64,000 nucleotides of DNA, from contig NZ_JAUKWP010000004.1 of the NCBI RefSeq assembly GCF_030504545.1, positions 1-64,000 on the forward strand, given 5' to 3'. The stretch comes from Lactobacillus sp. YT155 (GTDB taxonomy: Bacteria > Bacillota > Bacilli > Lactobacillales > Lactobacillaceae). The position numbers and the translations under genes are program-made. Below the pieces are notes generated by a model. It made no database searches. It was not told the DNA's origin and worked only from the letters and a program-made list of their open reading frames with translations. Shown here piece by piece: positions 45,644 to 57,674 of this stretch (the first letter of the stretch is position 1; each line of letters starts with the position of its first letter).

Positions 45644-46720
45644 TTATTCGTCTGCTTCTTCATCAAATTCTTCATCAGAAACGAATTCAACTTCTGATTC
45701 AGGTTTGATATCAATTCGATAACTTGTTAATTTTGCAGCTAAACGAGCATTTTGTCCTCGTTTTCCAATTGCTAGTGATAAGTGATAATCAGGAACGATT
45801 ACTAAACACTTCTTATCATCATCTTCATCGAATTGCACCGCGATAACTTCAGCAGGGTTAAGTGCATTAGCGATGTAATCAGTAGGATCTTCTTCCCATT
45901 TAACAATATCAATGTTTTCACCACTAAGATTATCGACAACTGCTTGCACACGTGAGCCTTTAGGTCCGACACAAGTTCCAACCGGATCAATGTTTTCGTT
46001 ATCAGTCTTAACAGCAATCTTAGTACGGTCACCTGCTTCTCTGGCGATTGACACGATTTGAACGGTTCCATCAAAAATTTCTGGGACTTCTTGTTCAAAC
46101 AATCTCTTAACCAAACCTGGATCGGTTCTCGAAACAAATACTTGTGGGCCTTTGGTTGTGTTTTCTACCTTAGTTACATAAACCTTAATTCTATCTTGAG
46201 GATTATAGGTTTCGTTAGGCATTTGATCGGATTTTCCCATTACTGATTCAATACGACCAAAGTTCACATAAACGAACTTGTTATCAACACGTTGCACAAC
46301 CCCTTGCATGATTTCGCCTTCATATTGTGAATACTCATCATAAATGTTGCTTCTCTCGGCTTCACGAACACGTTGCATAATTACTTGTTTAGCAGTTTGA
46401 GCAGCAATTCGTCCGAAGTCCTTAGGAGTAACTTCAAATTTGATATGATCGCCTAATTCGTAGCCTTTGTTAATTTCTAAAGCATCTTCTAAAGAAACTT
46501 CCAATCTTTCATCAGCAACTTCTTCGACGATTTCTTTTTCGGCATAAACATGAATGTTACCTTTTTTATCATCAAATTCGACGATTACATTTTCTGCTTG
46601 ACCATAATTACGTTTATAAGCAGCACTCAAAGCAGCTTCAAGCGCCTCGATAACTGTACTTTTAGCAATACCCTTTTCTTTTTCAAGCGTATCTAACGCA
46701 TCAATCATTTCTTTACTCAT
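45644..46720 (-). CDS. nusA: Transcription termination/antitermination protein NusA
   Basis: The 358-residue protein has an N-terminal RNA-polymerase-binding domain (1-130), S1 (about 135-200; EGEIMQGVVQRVDNKFVYVNFG), and KH1/KH2 (about 205-345; DPVGTCVGPKGSRVQAV, LAIGKRGQNARLAAKL). It ends with an acidic tail and lacks the acidic repeats of Gram-negative NusA, as normal in Firmicutes. Confidence 0.97.
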   Translation of the reverse strand: MSKEMIDALDTLEKEKGIAKSTVIEALEAALSAAYKRNYGQAENVIVEFDDKKGNIHVYAEKEIVEEVADERLEVSLEDALEINKGYELGDHIKFEVTPKDFGRIAAQTAKQVIMQRVREAERSNIYDEYSQYEGEIMQGVVQRVDNKFVYVNFGRIESVMGKSDQMPNETYNPQDRIKVYVTKVENTTKGPQVFVSRTDPGLVKRLFEQEVPEIFDGTVQIVSIAREAGDRTKIAVKTDNENIDPVGTCVGPKGSRVQAVVDNLSGENIDIVKWEEDPTDYIANALNPAEVIAVQFDEDDDKKCLVIVPDYHLSLAIGKRGQNARLAAKLTSYRIDIKPESEVEFVSDEEFDEEADE

Positions 46721-46734
46721 TTTTTGTGTCCTTC

Positions 46735-47202
46735 CTAAAATTCAATTGCTAATCTAGTAGAAGCAATAACTTCTCTTGGTAGAGTAATGTGTTTGTTAAT
46801 GTTTTTAACCTTATAGTCTAATTCCAACCCATCCTTAGTCACTTTAACTAGATGGCCTTCATAGATCTTGGTACCTTCAATTTTTTTATAAAGTGAAACA
46901 TGAATGAATTCGCCTAAGGCTTTTTCTAAATCCTGATCAGTTTTTAAAGGCCGTTCAGCACCTGGTGATGACACCTCTAAGAAATATGCTTGTTCAATTG
47001 GATCAACTTCATCCAATTTTTCACTTAATTTCTCACTTACTAAGGCACATTCATCAATATCAATTCCGCCTTCTTTATCAATGAAAACGCGAAGATACCA
47101 ATTGTTACTTTCATTTACAAACTCGATATCAACAAGGTCAAAGCCTTCTGCATCAAGAATTGGTAGTAACATTTTTTCAATTGTTTGTGTTACATCTTCC
47201 AA
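46735..47202 (-). CDS. rimP: Ribosome maturation factor RimP
   Basis: The 155-residue protein has the N-terminal domain with DLVDIEFVNESNNWYLRVFID and the motif EVSSPGAERPL, plus a C-terminal SH3-like domain. It helps 30S assembly. I choose a TTG start at 47202 because SD GGAGG lies 6 nt upstream; the longer in-frame ATG start would put the SD inside the coding region. It is the first gene of the nusA-infB operon. Confidence 0.94.
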   Translation of the reverse strand: MEDVTQTIEKMLLPILDAEGFDLVDIEFVNESNNWYLRVFIDKEGGIDIDECALVSEKLSEKLDEVDPIEQAYFLEVSSPGAERPLKTDQDLEKALGEFIHVSLYKKIEGTKIYEGHLVKVTKDGLELDYKVKNINKHITLPREVIASTRLAIEF

Positions 47203-47241
47203 GTCAAACCTCCAAAATAAACATGCTATAAAATTCTTCAA

Positions 47242-47270
47242 TAAAAAGAGCGAGCATTTCTGCTCACTCG
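47242..47270 (-). terminator. Terminator of polC
   Basis: The stem GAGCGAGC/GCTCACTC (one mismatch) with a 6-nt loop is followed by five Ts on the minus strand, 56 bp after the polC stop. Confidence 0.8.
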
Positions 47271-47325
47271 TTCGTAAATCCTATAAACTAAATATTAGTA
47301 TACAGTAAATCCCTGTAGATTGCAA

Positions 47326-50300
47326 TTAAAATAACGATAATTGATTTTCATCAGGCAAATCAGAAATAACATTATTTACTGTTAAATATTCAATCAATTT
47401 CTTTGATACTTTTCCACGGTTAGAAAGATCTTCTTTTGACAAGAATGGTTTTTCTTCACGTGCAGCAACAATTTGCTTAGCAACGTTTTCTCCCAAACCA
47501 GGAACTGCTCTAAATGGTGCTAATAATGTATGGTCGTCAATAATCTTGAAGTCAAAAGCTTCTGATTCGTTAATATCAACCATCTTGATTTCGTAACCAC
47601 GCTCTAGACATTCATTGGCAATCTCTAACACAGTTAACAAATCTTTTTCGGTTTTAGAAGCTTCCATTCCTTTTTGATTGATTTCACTCATAGCATTCTT
47701 CACTGCACTCTTACCTTTTGACATTGCAACAAGGTCAAAGTCATCAGCACGCACACTAAAGTAGGCACAGTAATAATAAAGTGGATGATGTACTTTGAAG
47801 TAAGCAATTCGTAAAGCCATCAAGACATAAGCGGTCGCATGAGCTCTCGGGAACATATACTTAATCTTCAAACAAGAATCAATATACCAATCAGGAACTT
47901 TTTCATTAGCACGCATTTCTTCTTGAAGATGTTCAGGAATACCTTTTCCTTTACGAACGTTCTCCATAATTTCAAACGCACTTTGAGAACTCATTTCCCA
48001 ATGAATCAAGTCAGTCATGATATTGTCACGACATCCAATAACGTTCTTCAAGGTTGTAATACCGTTTTTAATCAACTCTTCGGCATTACCAAGCCACACA
48101 TCAGTACCGTGTGAAAGTCCAGAAATTTGGAGTAATTCATTATAAGTGGATGGATGAGTTTGTTCCAACATCCCTCTAACAAATCTCGTACCAAACTCTG
48201 GTACTCCTAGCGTTCCAACATTAGATTGAATTTGTTCTGGTGTCACTCCTAATGATTCTGTTCCTGAGAATAGTTTCATTACTTCCGCATCGTTAGTAGG
48301 AATAGTTAATGGATCTATTCCAGATAAATCTTGCAACATACGAATCATCGTTGGATCATCATGTCCAAGGATATCCAGTTTCAAAATATTATCGTGGATT
48401 GAATGGAAATCAAAATGTGTTGTTTTCCATGAAGCTGTTCGGTCATCTGCTGGATATTGAATTGGTGTGAAATCGTAAATATCCATGTTCTCTGGAACTA
48501 CAATAATTCCAGCCGGATGCTGTCCAGTGGTTCTCTTGACCCCAGTTGCACCCATCGCTAAACGTTCCATCTCGGTTGAACGGAATTTTTGATCGGTAAC
48601 TTCTTCGTAGTTCTTTACATACCCAAAAGCAGTTCGATCAGCAATAGTTCCGATTGTTCCCGCACGGAAAACGTGATCCTCACCAAATAATACTTTTGTA
48701 TAGTTATGAGCTACTGGTTGATAATCACCAGAGAAGTTCAAATCAATATCCGGAACCTTATCCCCTTTGAATCCAAGGAAAGTTTCGAACGGAATATCTT
48801 GTCCATCGGCATCCAAGTCTGTATCACAGTTAGGACATTTCTTAGCTGGCAAGTCATATCCAGACCCATATTCACCTTTTGTGAAGAATTCTGAATAGTG
48901 ACACTTAGGACATCTGTAATGAGGTGGCAAGGGATTAACTTCAGTAATTCCGGTCATAGTAGCCACAAAACTTGATCCAACGGATCCACGAGAACCTACT
49001 AAGTATCCATCTTTATTACTTTTCGCAACTAATTTTTGAGAAATTAAGTAAATTACTGAGAATCCATTACCAATAATACTTCTAAGTTCTTTATCAACAC
49101 GTTCTTGAACTAATTCTGGTAATTCCTCACCATATAGTTCATGAGCCTTATTCAAGGTTAATTCCTTAATCTGGTCTTCAGCACCTGGCATGTTAGGTGT
49201 ATATAATTCATGCTTAACCGGAGAAACATCAGCAATTTCATCAGCAATTAAATTCGAGTTGGTAACAACTAATTTATGTGCCAAGTCTTCTCCCATAAAG
49301 GAAAATTCTTCAAGCATTTCGTCAGTCGTTCTAAAATGAGCATCTGGTAATTTTTGACGTATTAATGGATTACTCTTAACTGCGTGAATAACAATATCAC
49401 GATAGATGCTATCTTTTGAGTCAAGGTAGTGAGCATCACCAGTAGCAACCACAGGTTTGCCTAATTCATCACCTAATTTTACTAGGTTATTCATAATTTC
49501 TTCTAAGGCAGCTTCATCAGCTACCATTTCAGAAGCAATTAATGGTTCATACATACTCTTAGGAAGTACCTCAATATAATCATAGTATTGAGCTTTTTTT
49601 AGAGCATCTTCATAACCCTTTTGCATCATTGATACAAAGACTTCGCCTGACGCACAAGCAGATCCTACTAAAATACCTTCACGATACTTATCTAAGACCC
49701 TTCTAGGAACTCGTGGCACACGATAGAAGTAATCAACCATTGAAGTTGAAACAACCTTGAAGAGATTCTTCAAACCATCCTGAGTTTTTGCCAATAACAT
49801 AGCGTGGGTTGGACGAGCTTGTTTGTAAGATTCCTCATTACCTACATGGTCATTTAATTGTGAAACGTTAGTTAAACTGAATTTTTCTTCCAGTTCATCT
49901 AACATTTTGTACATTACATAACCAGTTGCTTCAGCATCAGAATCAGCCCGATGGTGGTGTTCCAACTTGATGTCATATCTCTTTGACAAAGTATCAAGAC
50001 GATGATTCCCGTACTCAGGATGAATCGTTCGCGAGATTTCAAGTGTATCAATAACCGGCATACTTAATTCATTGAGTCCAGCACGTCTAAGGGTTGCATT
50101 CATGAAACCCATATCAAAGGAAACATTATGCCCAACCAAGACATCGTCACCGACAAAATCCATAAACTCTTTAATTACCGTAGCTTCATCATCAGCATCT
50201 TTTAACATATCATCAGTGATATTAGTCAAATTAACAATTGTTTCCGATAACTCATGTCCAGGATTAATGAACTTGTCAAACCGAGCCATTACTTGGCCAT

Positions 50301-51621
50301 CTTTCATTTTGACAGCACCAATTTCAATAATGGTGTCATAAACCGCAGAAAGACCGGTTGTTTCGGTATCGAAGATTACATATTCGGTATCTTTTAAAAC
50401 TTCATCGCGAAGATTATAGGCAATAGGATTACCTTCATCGACTAAGTTTACTTCCACACCATAAATGATTTTGACGTCATTCTTCTTCCCTGCATTATAG
50501 GCAAACGGAAATGACTGAGCAGTTGCATGATCGGTAACTGCCACTGCTGAGTGACCCCAATCAGCTGCTCTTTTGACGATATCTTCCGAACTAGCAATAG
50601 CATCCATCTGACTCATATTAGTGTGAAAATGTAATTCTACACGTTTTTCTTCAGCAGTATCTTGTCGTTCGACATGATTAACCAGGTTAATATCAAAGGC
50701 GTTAATTGCCAATTCACGTGAATAAGTATCTTCTTGAACACTACCACGAATTTTGGCCCATTTACCCTTACTAATCTGCTCGAACATCTTCTCATCATCA
50801 CCATTTCGAGAAAACTTCTTAGCAGTGAACGAAGATGTGTAATCAGTTAACTTAACAATTAATAGTTGGCGACCAGTTTTTAACTTGCGAATATCAACAT
50901 CAAAAATATACCCTTGCACAACCACAGAAGATTCTTCTTCAACAATATCTGCCATCTGCATAACTGGTGCTTTGTCCGAAATTGTCTTTCCAATAGCAAA
51001 GTTCTTTGTACTTGGTTTATCATTTGATTTCTTTTGAGTTTCGGCAAGTTTCTTTTGTAGTTGTTCTTCAACTTGATTATTTTTTGATCTTAATTCCTCA
51101 ATTTTTTCCTGAGTTCTAGTTTCATCTACACTTACAAGAATTGTAAAATCAGGAAATCCTAATTCACTGTATTTATTCTGAATTTCAGACAATAGACCAT
51201 TTTTTAAAGCATCTTTAATGACTTCATTTTGAACGCTCAAGAAATATTGATCATTCTCGAACTTGGGTCCATCATAGCTTTGCAATTCATATAATAGTGG
51301 TGACTTCACACTTAAATGAGTGAGAACATATTTCCAATAATCAGAAATATCTTTTTGAGTAAGAACTGGATTACGGGTAGCAATATTAAAATCGACTTCA
51401 ACAATGTCTTCGAATGACTCAGTTAGAGCTTCATTCAACATCTGAAAATCTACATAAGGTAAAACATTGTTAAACTCAAAGTTAATAGTCCAAGATTGAC
51501 TAACTTCATGTACATCAATAGAACTAATTACCCCATTATCAAACGCGGAATTAGCTTTAATTGCCTCTTCAATTTTTATTTGTTTCAAGAGAATTTGAAA
51601 CAATTCACTTTTGTCAGTCAT
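47326..51621 (-). CDS. polC: DNA polymerase III PolC-type alpha subunit
   Basis: The 1431-residue Gram-positive replicative polymerase has an N-terminal domain, an OB fold (about 220-320), a PHP domain ([17 protein letters not shown]) split by a DEDD 3'-5' exonuclease (FDTETTG, about 418-590), and a four-Cys zinc motif (CPKC and CPNC). The polymerase palm carries [11 protein letters not shown]. The ATG at 51621 with SD GGAG is preferred over an in-frame TTG 12 nt upstream. It lies downstream of proS. Confidence 0.98.
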   Translation of the reverse strand: MTDKSELFQILLKQIKIEEAIKANSAFDNGVISSIDVHEVSQSWTINFEFNNVLPYVDFQMLNEALTESFEDIVEVDFNIATRNPVLTQKDISDYWKYVLTHLSVKSPLLYELQSYDGPKFENDQYFLSVQNEVIKDALKNGLLSEIQNKYSELGFPDFTILVSVDETRTQEKIEELRSKNNQVEEQLQKKLAETQKKSNDKPSTKNFAIGKTISDKAPVMQMADIVEEESSVVVQGYIFDVDIRKLKTGRQLLIVKLTDYTSSFTAKKFSRNGDDEKMFEQISKGKWAKIRGSVQEDTYSRELAINAFDINLVNHVERQDTAEEKRVELHFHTNMSQMDAIASSEDIVKRAADWGHSAVAVTDHATAQSFPFAYNAGKKNDVKIIYGVEVNLVDEGNPIAYNLRDEVLKDTEYVIFDTETTGLSAVYDTIIEIGAVKMKDGQVMARFDKFINPGHELSETIVNLTNITDDMLKDADDEATVIKEFMDFVGDDVLVGHNVSFDMGFMNATLRRAGLNELSMPVIDTLEISRTIHPEYGNHRLDTLSKRYDIKLEHHHRADSDAEATGYVMYKMLDELEEKFSLTNVSQLNDHVGNEESYKQARPTHAMLLAKTQDGLKNLFKVVSTSMVDYFYRVPRVPRRVLDKYREGILVGSACASGEVFVSMMQKGYEDALKKAQYYDYIEVLPKSMYEPLIASEMVADEAALEEIMNNLVKLGDELGKPVVATGDAHYLDSKDSIYRDIVIHAVKSNPLIRQKLPDAHFRTTDEMLEEFSFMGEDLAHKLVVTNSNLIADEIADVSPVKHELYTPNMPGAEDQIKELTLNKAHELYGEELPELVQERVDKELRSIIGNGFSVIYLISQKLVAKSNKDGYLVGSRGSVGSSFVATMTGITEVNPLPPHYRCPKCHYSEFFTKGEYGSGYDLPAKKCPNCDTDLDADGQDIPFETFLGFKGDKVPDIDLNFSGDYQPVAHNYTKVLFGEDHVFRAGTIGTIADRTAFGYVKNYEEVTDQKFRSTEMERLAMGATGVKRTTGQHPAGIIVVPENMDIYDFTPIQYPADDRTASWKTTHFDFHSIHDNILKLDILGHDDPTMIRMLQDLSGIDPLTIPTNDAEVMKLFSGTESLGVTPEQIQSNVGTLGVPEFGTRFVRGMLEQTHPSTYNELLQISGLSHGTDVWLGNAEELIKNGITTLKNVIGCRDNIMTDLIHWEMSSQSAFEIMENVRKGKGIPEHLQEEMRANEKVPDWYIDSCLKIKYMFPRAHATAYVLMALRIAYFKVHHPLYYYCAYFSVRADDFDLVAMSKGKSAVKNAMSEINQKGMEASKTEKDLLTVLEIANECLERGYEIKMVDINESEAFDFKIIDDHTLLAPFRAVPGLGENVAKQIVAAREEKPFLSKEDLSNRGKVSKKLIEYLTVNNVISDLPDENQLSLF

Positions 51622-51660
51622 ATTACACTCCAACCTATAAAAAAGGGCTAGTAAAATCCG

Positions 51661-53361
51661 CTAATTAAGATTCTCAAATAGCTCTTGGATTTTATTAGCT
51701 GCCTCTTCTTTGTTTACTTCAATTACTTCATTTGTCTTACGAATTTTGATTTCAACAATTCCTTCGCCGGCTTTTTTTCCAACTGTAACACGAATTGGCA
51801 AACCAATTAATTCTGATTCAGCGAACTTAACTCCTGCACGTTCGGCACGATCATCAATCAAGACGGACAATTGCTTATCTTCAAGTTCATTGGTCAATTC
51901 ATTAGCTAATTGAACTTGAGTCTCATCTTTAGTGTTTACAGGCACTACGTGAACATTATATGGTGCCAAGGCCTTGTTCCAGACTAGACCATTTTCATCA
52001 GCGTTTTGCTCACAAATTGCTGAGAGTAAACGGCTAATTCCAATTCCATAACAACCCATAATTAATGGCTGTTGACGACCATTTTCATCTAAAAAATTAG
52101 CGTTCAAGCTCTTGGAATATTTAGTTCCCAACTTGAAGATGTGGCCTATTTCAATTCCTTTAGTGAATTGTAATTGTTCTGAGCCATCAAGGTCAGTTTC
52201 ACCTTCTTTAACAACCCTGACATCTACAAATTCTTCAACTTGATAATCACGGTCAAGGTTAGCATTAATGTAGTGAGTATCTTTTTTATTAGCACCAATG
52301 ACACCATTAATGAGACCTTGTACAGTTAAGTCAGCAATTACTTTCACATCAGTATCCTTAGGACCAATAAATCCAGGTGTTGAATTGAATTTAGCAACAA
52401 TTTCTTCGTCAGTAGCTTCAATTAATTCAGAAGCATCCAAGAAGTTCTTCAATTTAACATCATTAACTTCATAGTCACCACGAATCAAGACCATAACTGG
52501 TTCATCATCCGCAATAAAGGCCATTGCTTTAATAACCTGTTTTGGTTGCAGATTTAAGAAGTTTGCCACTTCACTAATTGACTTCACATCGGGAGTTGCA
52601 ACTTCTTCTAATTCTTGAACTTCAGCAGCTTCATTCTTTGAAAAATGGCTAGCGGCCATTTCTAAGTTAGCTGCATAATCACCATTCTCAGTATAAACAA
52701 TTGTATCTTCGCCAATAGCAGCAGGAGCAGAAAATTCTTTTGAATCACTACCACCCATTGCCCCAGCATCACCAAGAATTACACGATAATCTAAGCCACA
52801 GCGATCAAAAATATTACGATAAGCTCTCTCCATGTCGTTAAATGACTCATCTAATTGTTCTTGATTAGAAGTGAATGAGTAAGCATCTTTCATGATAAAT
52901 TCACGACCACGAAGTAATCCATAACGAGGACGGTCTTCGTCTCTAAACTTATCTTGAATTTGATACAAGGTTACTGGTAACTTCTTATAACTATTCAATA
53001 AATCACGTACAATAAAGGTCATTGTTTCTTCATGAGTTGGACCAAGAATGAACTCGCGATCATGACGGTCATTTACTTTGAATAAAGTTTGTCCATAACT
53101 GTCGAAACGTCCTGACTCTTTCCAAAGCTCAGCAGGAATAATTGCTGGTACAACCATCTGTACAGCATTAATCTTTTCCATTTCTTCTTGGACAATCTTT
53201 TCAATGTTTTGTACGACTTTATAAGCCAACGGCAAATATGCATAGGCACCGGCAGAAATCTGTTTAATATAACCGGCTCTAAGCATCATTTGATGACTTA
53301 AAGCTTCCGCATCAGCGGGAACTTCTTTTGACGTTGGGATAAAAAGTTTTGATTGTTGCAT
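51661..53361 (-). CDS. proS: Prolyl-tRNA synthetase
   Basis: The 566-residue bacterial-type class II synthetase has motif 1-2 elements ([38 protein letters not shown]), an inserted INS editing domain (about 225-385), motif 3 [12 protein letters not shown] and an anticodon domain. It charges tRNA-Pro and clears Ala-tRNA(Pro) in cis; the ybaK gene here may clear Cys-tRNA(Pro) in trans. Confidence 0.98.
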   Translation of the reverse strand: MQQSKLFIPTSKEVPADAEALSHQMMLRAGYIKQISAGAYAYLPLAYKVVQNIEKIVQEEMEKINAVQMVVPAIIPAELWKESGRFDSYGQTLFKVNDRHDREFILGPTHEETMTFIVRDLLNSYKKLPVTLYQIQDKFRDEDRPRYGLLRGREFIMKDAYSFTSNQEQLDESFNDMERAYRNIFDRCGLDYRVILGDAGAMGGSDSKEFSAPAAIGEDTIVYTENGDYAANLEMAASHFSKNEAAEVQELEEVATPDVKSISEVANFLNLQPKQVIKAMAFIADDEPVMVLIRGDYEVNDVKLKNFLDASELIEATDEEIVAKFNSTPGFIGPKDTDVKVIADLTVQGLINGVIGANKKDTHYINANLDRDYQVEEFVDVRVVKEGETDLDGSEQLQFTKGIEIGHIFKLGTKYSKSLNANFLDENGRQQPLIMGCYGIGISRLLSAICEQNADENGLVWNKALAPYNVHVVPVNTKDETQVQLANELTNELEDKQLSVLIDDRAERAGVKFAESELIGLPIRVTVGKKAGEGIVEIKIRKTNEVIEVNKEEAANKIQELFENLN

Positions 53362-53379
53362 AAATATACCTTCTTATTT

Positions 53380-54654
53380 TTAATGAATGAAAAATCTTTG
53401 AATATCGTTCCAAGTAACAGCAATCATCAGTGTGACCAGAATGGCAACACCAATTAGATTAACAATTCCTTCTTTTTCTTCAGAAATTGGCTTACCACGA
53501 ATTCCTTCGACAAAGTTAAGTAATAACTTACCTCCATCTAAGGCCGGAATCGGTAGCAAATTCATGAAGCCAAGGTTAATCGAAAGCATTCCAATGAAGC
53601 TAATAATGCTGATTATCCCTTGTGTTGAGACCTGTGAAGTCAGTGAGTAAATCGCCACAGGACCTCCAAATTGATTAAGATCAAAACCGGTGGTAAACAT
53701 GTTTCCTAAAATTCCAATAATGGTTGCTACAATCACAAATGGTTGAGTAAAGCCGTATTTGAGTTTAGCACCAAAACTTCTATCAACAGTTGTTTTGGGA
53801 GAAATACCAATTAGTTTCTTATCACTATTCTTTTGTTTTTGTGGTGTTACTTTAATTTGACGTACATTATCTTTATGTTTAACTACTAGTTCAACTTGTT
53901 TTTTCTTGTTACTAGCAACCGCTTTTTGAACCTGATTATAGGTTGAAGTTTTCTTCCCATTCACTTCTAAAATACGATCATTTTGCTTAACACCAGCTTT
54001 TTGAATCGCTGAATCTGGTGCAATATTAACTTGATTAGTATCAGTATGCGCTTCAGGAATTCCACCTAACATGAAAGCGACTAATAAGTAAGCCACAATT
54101 GACAAGATCATATTATTAAACGGACCAGCAAAGTTAGTTAGAATCCGATTAAGTAAGCTAGCTGATTGAAATTGAACATCACGAGGAGCAATCAATACTT
54201 CAGTACCATCTTCTTCAACAATTGTTGCATCATGGTCAACGTGGTAAGTTTTCTCCTGCGACTCGTCACCATTTTCGTAAACAACAATTTCTAGCTTGTC
54301 TACTAAATCAGCTTTAACAATTTGAACCGGCAAGTCATTGACGTAGGGATTTTTCTTTGAGATGTTAATTCTCTCAACAACATTCTGGTCATTAATGGCA
54401 ATACTTGCAGGAGTTCCGGGCTTGATCTCGTCGTCATCGTCTTGAGTTCCAGCCATACGAACATAACCACCAAGTGGTAACAGTCTGAGTGTATAGGTGG
54501 TTCCGTTCTTCTTAAAATTAACTAATTTTGGACCCATTCCAATAGCAAACTCACGAACCAAAATTCCGGATCGTTTAGCCATATAAAAATGTCCAAATTC
54601 GTGAACGGTGACAATTACCCCAAAAACGATAATAAAAGTTATTATTGCTGACAT
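53380..54654 (-). CDS. rseP: RIP zinc metalloprotease RseP
   Basis: The 424-residue site-2 protease has the zinc motif HEFGH in TM1 (about 18-22), a PDZ domain (about 205-285; PDSAIQKAGVKQNDRILEVNG) and NLLPIPALDGGKLL as the third active-site segment. It cuts membrane-embedded anti-sigma factors or signal peptides. It starts 12 bp after cdsA in the uppS-cdsA-rseP-proS-polC cluster. Confidence 0.97.
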   Translation of the reverse strand: MSAIITFIIVFGVIVTVHEFGHFYMAKRSGILVREFAIGMGPKLVNFKKNGTTYTLRLLPLGGYVRMAGTQDDDDEIKPGTPASIAINDQNVVERINISKKNPYVNDLPVQIVKADLVDKLEIVVYENGDESQEKTYHVDHDATIVEEDGTEVLIAPRDVQFQSASLLNRILTNFAGPFNNMILSIVAYLLVAFMLGGIPEAHTDTNQVNIAPDSAIQKAGVKQNDRILEVNGKKTSTYNQVQKAVASNKKKQVELVVKHKDNVRQIKVTPQKQKNSDKKLIGISPKTTVDRSFGAKLKYGFTQPFVIVATIIGILGNMFTTGFDLNQFGGPVAIYSLTSQVSTQGIISIISFIGMLSINLGFMNLLPIPALDGGKLLLNFVEGIRGKPISEEKEGIVNLIGVAILVTLMIAVTWNDIQRFFIH

Positions 54655-54666
54655 ATCAACCTCTTT

Positions 54667-55473
54667 TTAAACTAATCCGAATAAATGGAAGAGTGGTAAA
54701 ACAATTAACATACTATCAAAACGATCGAGAATTCCACCATGTCCTGGAAGAATTTTTCCAGAATCTTTTACACGATAGTATCTCTTATAGGCGGATTCTA
54801 CTAAGTCACCTAATTGACCGGCAATTGAACAAACAATAGCGATTGGTAAAACTTCAATCATACTTAGACTTGGTAAGAAATATTGTGCGTAAATAACGGC
54901 AACAACTACCGCAATAATAGTTCCACCAATTGAACCTTCCCAGGTCTTATTCGGACTTATATATGGGAAGAGTTTATGTTTTCCCAGGGCACGACCAACG
55001 AAGTAAGCCCCACTGTCCGTGATCCAGACAATCAACAATGCCAACATTAGTAATTTGAAACCATACATGTCGGTTCCATGAACATTACGAATTGCAGCTA
55101 AGTAATGGAATCCAGTACCAATATAAGCCATTGAAATAATTGATACACCAGCATCTTCAAAATTGAATTTGTTTTTACTAAAGACTGTCCACAATAGAAG
55201 TAGTACAGCAAAAATGTACAAAATGTCTAATCTTGAAAAAGTGTCAGGCAACCAACCATGGTAGAAGGTCAATGGCACTGTTAACGCCATAACCCCAAGA
55301 GTGGTTAAAAAGAAATCAAACGAAACAATGATTCTTTTACGCATAATATAAATTTCTGATATTCCGACGTAAGCCAATGCAGCAGCTGCAAAATCAATCC
55401 ACAAGCCACCCATTATTAAAATTGGAACAAATATTGCTAGTGCAACCACTGCGGTAATAATTCTTGTTCTCAT
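54667..55473 (-). CDS. cdsA: Phosphatidate cytidylyltransferase
   Basis: The 268-residue protein has eight or nine membrane helices and the C-terminal signature SAYKRYYRVKDSGKILPGHG followed by GILDR, which binds Mg2+ and CTP. It makes CDP-diacylglycerol. I choose the ATG at 55473; an in-frame TTG 6 nt upstream is closer to the SD and cannot be excluded. Confidence 0.96.
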   Translation of the reverse strand: MRTRIITAVVALAIFVPILIMGGLWIDFAAAALAYVGISEIYIMRKRIIVSFDFFLTTLGVMALTVPLTFYHGWLPDTFSRLDILYIFAVLLLLWTVFSKNKFNFEDAGVSIISMAYIGTGFHYLAAIRNVHGTDMYGFKLLMLALLIVWITDSGAYFVGRALGKHKLFPYISPNKTWEGSIGGTIIAVVVAVIYAQYFLPSLSMIEVLPIAIVCSIAGQLGDLVESAYKRYYRVKDSGKILPGHGGILDRFDSMLIVLPLFHLFGLV

Positions 55474-55490
55474 ATTCAAAAATCTCCAAG

Positions 55491-56243
55491 TTAATTCAAT
55501 TTTCCAAATCTACGATCACGATTTTGATATTTAATAATATCATGTTCCAAGTCTTCACTCGAATAATCTGGCCACAGATTGTCATTAAAGACCATTTCGG
55601 TATAAGCAAGTTGCCAGAGCATGAAATTAGAAATTCGAGTTTCTCCACTAGTGCGGATTAACAAATCTGGATCAGCTAATTCTCCCAGAACATTAGTAAG
55701 TAAATTATCTTCAAATATCTTTTCATCAATTGCGTCTACTGAAAATTCATTATCTTTTACTTTTTGAGCTAATGCTTTAGTAGCCTCCAAAATATCGGCA
55801 CGTCCACCATAGTTAAAAGCAAAGTTCAATATCATTCCTGTATTGTCTTTAGTATCATCCATAGCTCTTTGAATGATTTGACGGGTATTCTTAGGAATTT
55901 TTTCAATTAACCCTGTAGCGATCACTTTAATATTATTTTTCATCAAATCAGGCATAAAAACACTAAAGAAATCAATTGGAAGTCTCATCAAAAAATTGAC
56001 TTCTGAAGTTGGTCGACCCCAATTCTCGGTTGAAAAAGCATAAAGTGTCAAAACTTTAACGCCAAAATCACTGGCTGTAATAGCAATGGTTTTGACGTTA
56101 TTCATGCCTTCCTTATGTCCAGCAATTCGCTGAAGACCGCGTTTTTTGGCCCATCTACCGTTACCATCCATGATGATGGCAATATGTTTGGGAATGTTAT
56201 CCATTGATAGCTGATAATCACTATCATCAAAAGTATCCACCAT
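55491..56243 (-). CDS. uppS: Isoprenyl transferase (undecaprenyl diphosphate synthase)
   Basis: The 250-residue cis-prenyltransferase has the catalytic IMDGNGRWAKKRG (about 22-34), the TLYAFSTENW signature and RTSGETRISNFMLWQLAYTE near the C-terminus. It makes the C55 lipid carrier for peptidoglycan and other wall polymers. Confidence 0.98.
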   Translation of the reverse strand: MVDTFDDSDYQLSMDNIPKHIAIIMDGNGRWAKKRGLQRIAGHKEGMNNVKTIAITASDFGVKVLTLYAFSTENWGRPTSEVNFLMRLPIDFFSVFMPDLMKNNIKVIATGLIEKIPKNTRQIIQRAMDDTKDNTGMILNFAFNYGGRADILEATKALAQKVKDNEFSVDAIDEKIFEDNLLTNVLGELADPDLLIRTSGETRISNFMLWQLAYTEMVFNDNLWPDYSSEDLEHDIIKYQNRDRRFGKLN

Positions 56244-56273
56244 AAAAATTACTCCCTATATAGATTAAGTAGC

Positions 56274-56831
56274 TTATCCTTCGGTAATTTCTTTTTCTTT
56301 TTCAGCAGAAATAGCATCAACACCTTTAACTGCATCATCAGTAACTTTTTGGATATCTTTTTCTAGAGTATGTAATTCATCTTCAGAAATGTCGCCATTT
56401 TTTTCTTGTTTCTTTAAGTTGTCCATTGCATCACGTCTGATGTTACGAATAGCAATCTTAGTACTTTCGGCTTCTTGACCAACTTTTTTTGCTAATTCAT
56501 GGCGACTTTCAGTTGTTAATTGCGGAATTACTAAACGAATATTGTTTCCGTCATTTGCAGGAGTTAATCCTAAGTCAGACATGTTAAGTGCTCTTTCAAT
56601 TTCATCAAGAGCTGATTCATCAAATGGTGAAATCAATAAAACACGTGGTTCAGGAATAGACACTGAAGCCACTTGATTGATTGGCACTTGCGCACCATAA
56701 TATTCAACTGTCACCGGGTTCAAAATTGACGCATTCGCTTTTCCCGCACGAATATTTCCTAATTGACTTTGGAAAGATTCTTGTGACTTTTTCATTTTTG
56801 TTTTTGCTTCATCAATTGCAGGATTTGCCAT
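56274..56831 (-). CDS. frr: Ribosome recycling factor
   Basis: The 185-residue protein has the RRF three-helix bundle pattern, with [21 protein letters not shown] near residues 28-48 and [22 protein letters not shown] in helix 3. It splits post-termination ribosomes with EF-G. Its ATG overlaps the pyrH stop (TAATG), so it is coupled to pyrH. Confidence 0.98.
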   Translation of the reverse strand: MANPAIDEAKTKMKKSQESFQSQLGNIRAGKANASILNPVTVEYYGAQVPINQVASVSIPEPRVLLISPFDESALDEIERALNMSDLGLTPANDGNNIRLVIPQLTTESRHELAKKVGQEAESTKIAIRNIRRDAMDNLKKQEKNGDISEDELHTLEKDIQKVTDDAVKGVDAISAEKEKEITEG

Positions 56832-57562
56832 TAGTTAAGTTCTCCTTTGATTGTTGTACCGATAGATTCACCTTCGATAACTTTTTTGATGTTTTCTGGT
56901 TCATTCATGTTAAAGACAACTAAGGTAATGTTGTTATCCATTGATAGTGAACTGGCCGTTGTATCCATAACACCAAGTTGTTTATTGATGATATCTAAGT
57001 GAGTTAATTCTTCATACTTCACAGCTTGTGGGTCAGACTTAGGATCAGCTGAGTAAACTCCATCAACGTCATTCTTAGCCATTAAGATTACATCTGCATC
57101 AATTTCTGCAGCACGTAAAACAGCTGTTGTATCAGTTGAGAAGTATGGATTTCCTGTTCCACCAGCAAAGATTACTACACGACCTTTTTCTAAATGTCTA
57201 ATAGCTTTTCTTCTGATGTAAGGTTCAGCAATTTGCCTCATTTCAACAGATGTTTGAACTCTTGTAGGAACTCCAGCATGCTCTAAGGCATCTTGAAGTG
57301 ACAAAGCGTTCATAACAGTAGCCATCATTCCCATATAATCAGCTTGAGCTCTTTCCATACCAAGTTCAGCGCCAGTCTTACCACGCCAGATATTTCCACC
57401 ACCGCAGACAACAGCCACTTCGACACCCATATCATGGATTTCTTTTATTTGATTAGCTATTGAAGCGATTACTGGAGGATAAATTCCGAATCCTTGGTCC
57501 CCTGCTAATGCTTCACCTGATATTTTTAAAATTACTCGTTTGTACTTAATATTAGTTGTCAT
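56831..57562 (-). CDS. pyrH: UMP kinase
   Basis: The 243-residue hexameric enzyme of the amino-acid-kinase fold has [15 protein letters not shown] (about 13-27), CGGGNIWRG and [17 protein letters not shown]. It phosphorylates UMP to UDP. Its overlap with frr is typical. A terminator after tsf separates it from rpsB-tsf. Confidence 0.98.
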   Translation of the reverse strand: MTTNIKYKRVILKISGEALAGDQGFGIYPPVIASIANQIKEIHDMGVEVAVVCGGGNIWRGKTGAELGMERAQADYMGMMATVMNALSLQDALEHAGVPTRVQTSVEMRQIAEPYIRRKAIRHLEKGRVVIFAGGTGNPYFSTDTTAVLRAAEIDADVILMAKNDVDGVYSADPKSDPQAVKYEELTHLDIINKQLGVMDTTASSLSMDNNITLVVFNMNEPENIKKVIEGESIGTTIKGELN

Positions 57563-57631
57563 TTAGAAAAAACTCCTATTGTTTTATTAAAGAATATTTT
57601 ACCATAATTACCACTTGATTATTGAATAATA

Positions 57632-57660
57632 CTCATAAAAAAAAAGCGGTCTCCGCTTTT
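57632..57660 (-). terminator. Terminator of rpsB-tsf
   Basis: The stem AAAAGCGG/CCGCTTTT is followed by nine Ts on the minus strand. Confidence 0.9.
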
Positions 57661-57674
57661 AATTTTAGAAATTA

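Noticed and set aside
51634-51660. Terminator between proS and polC
   Set aside because: Only a weak imperfect pairing precedes the T-run, so read-through from proS to polC is likely.
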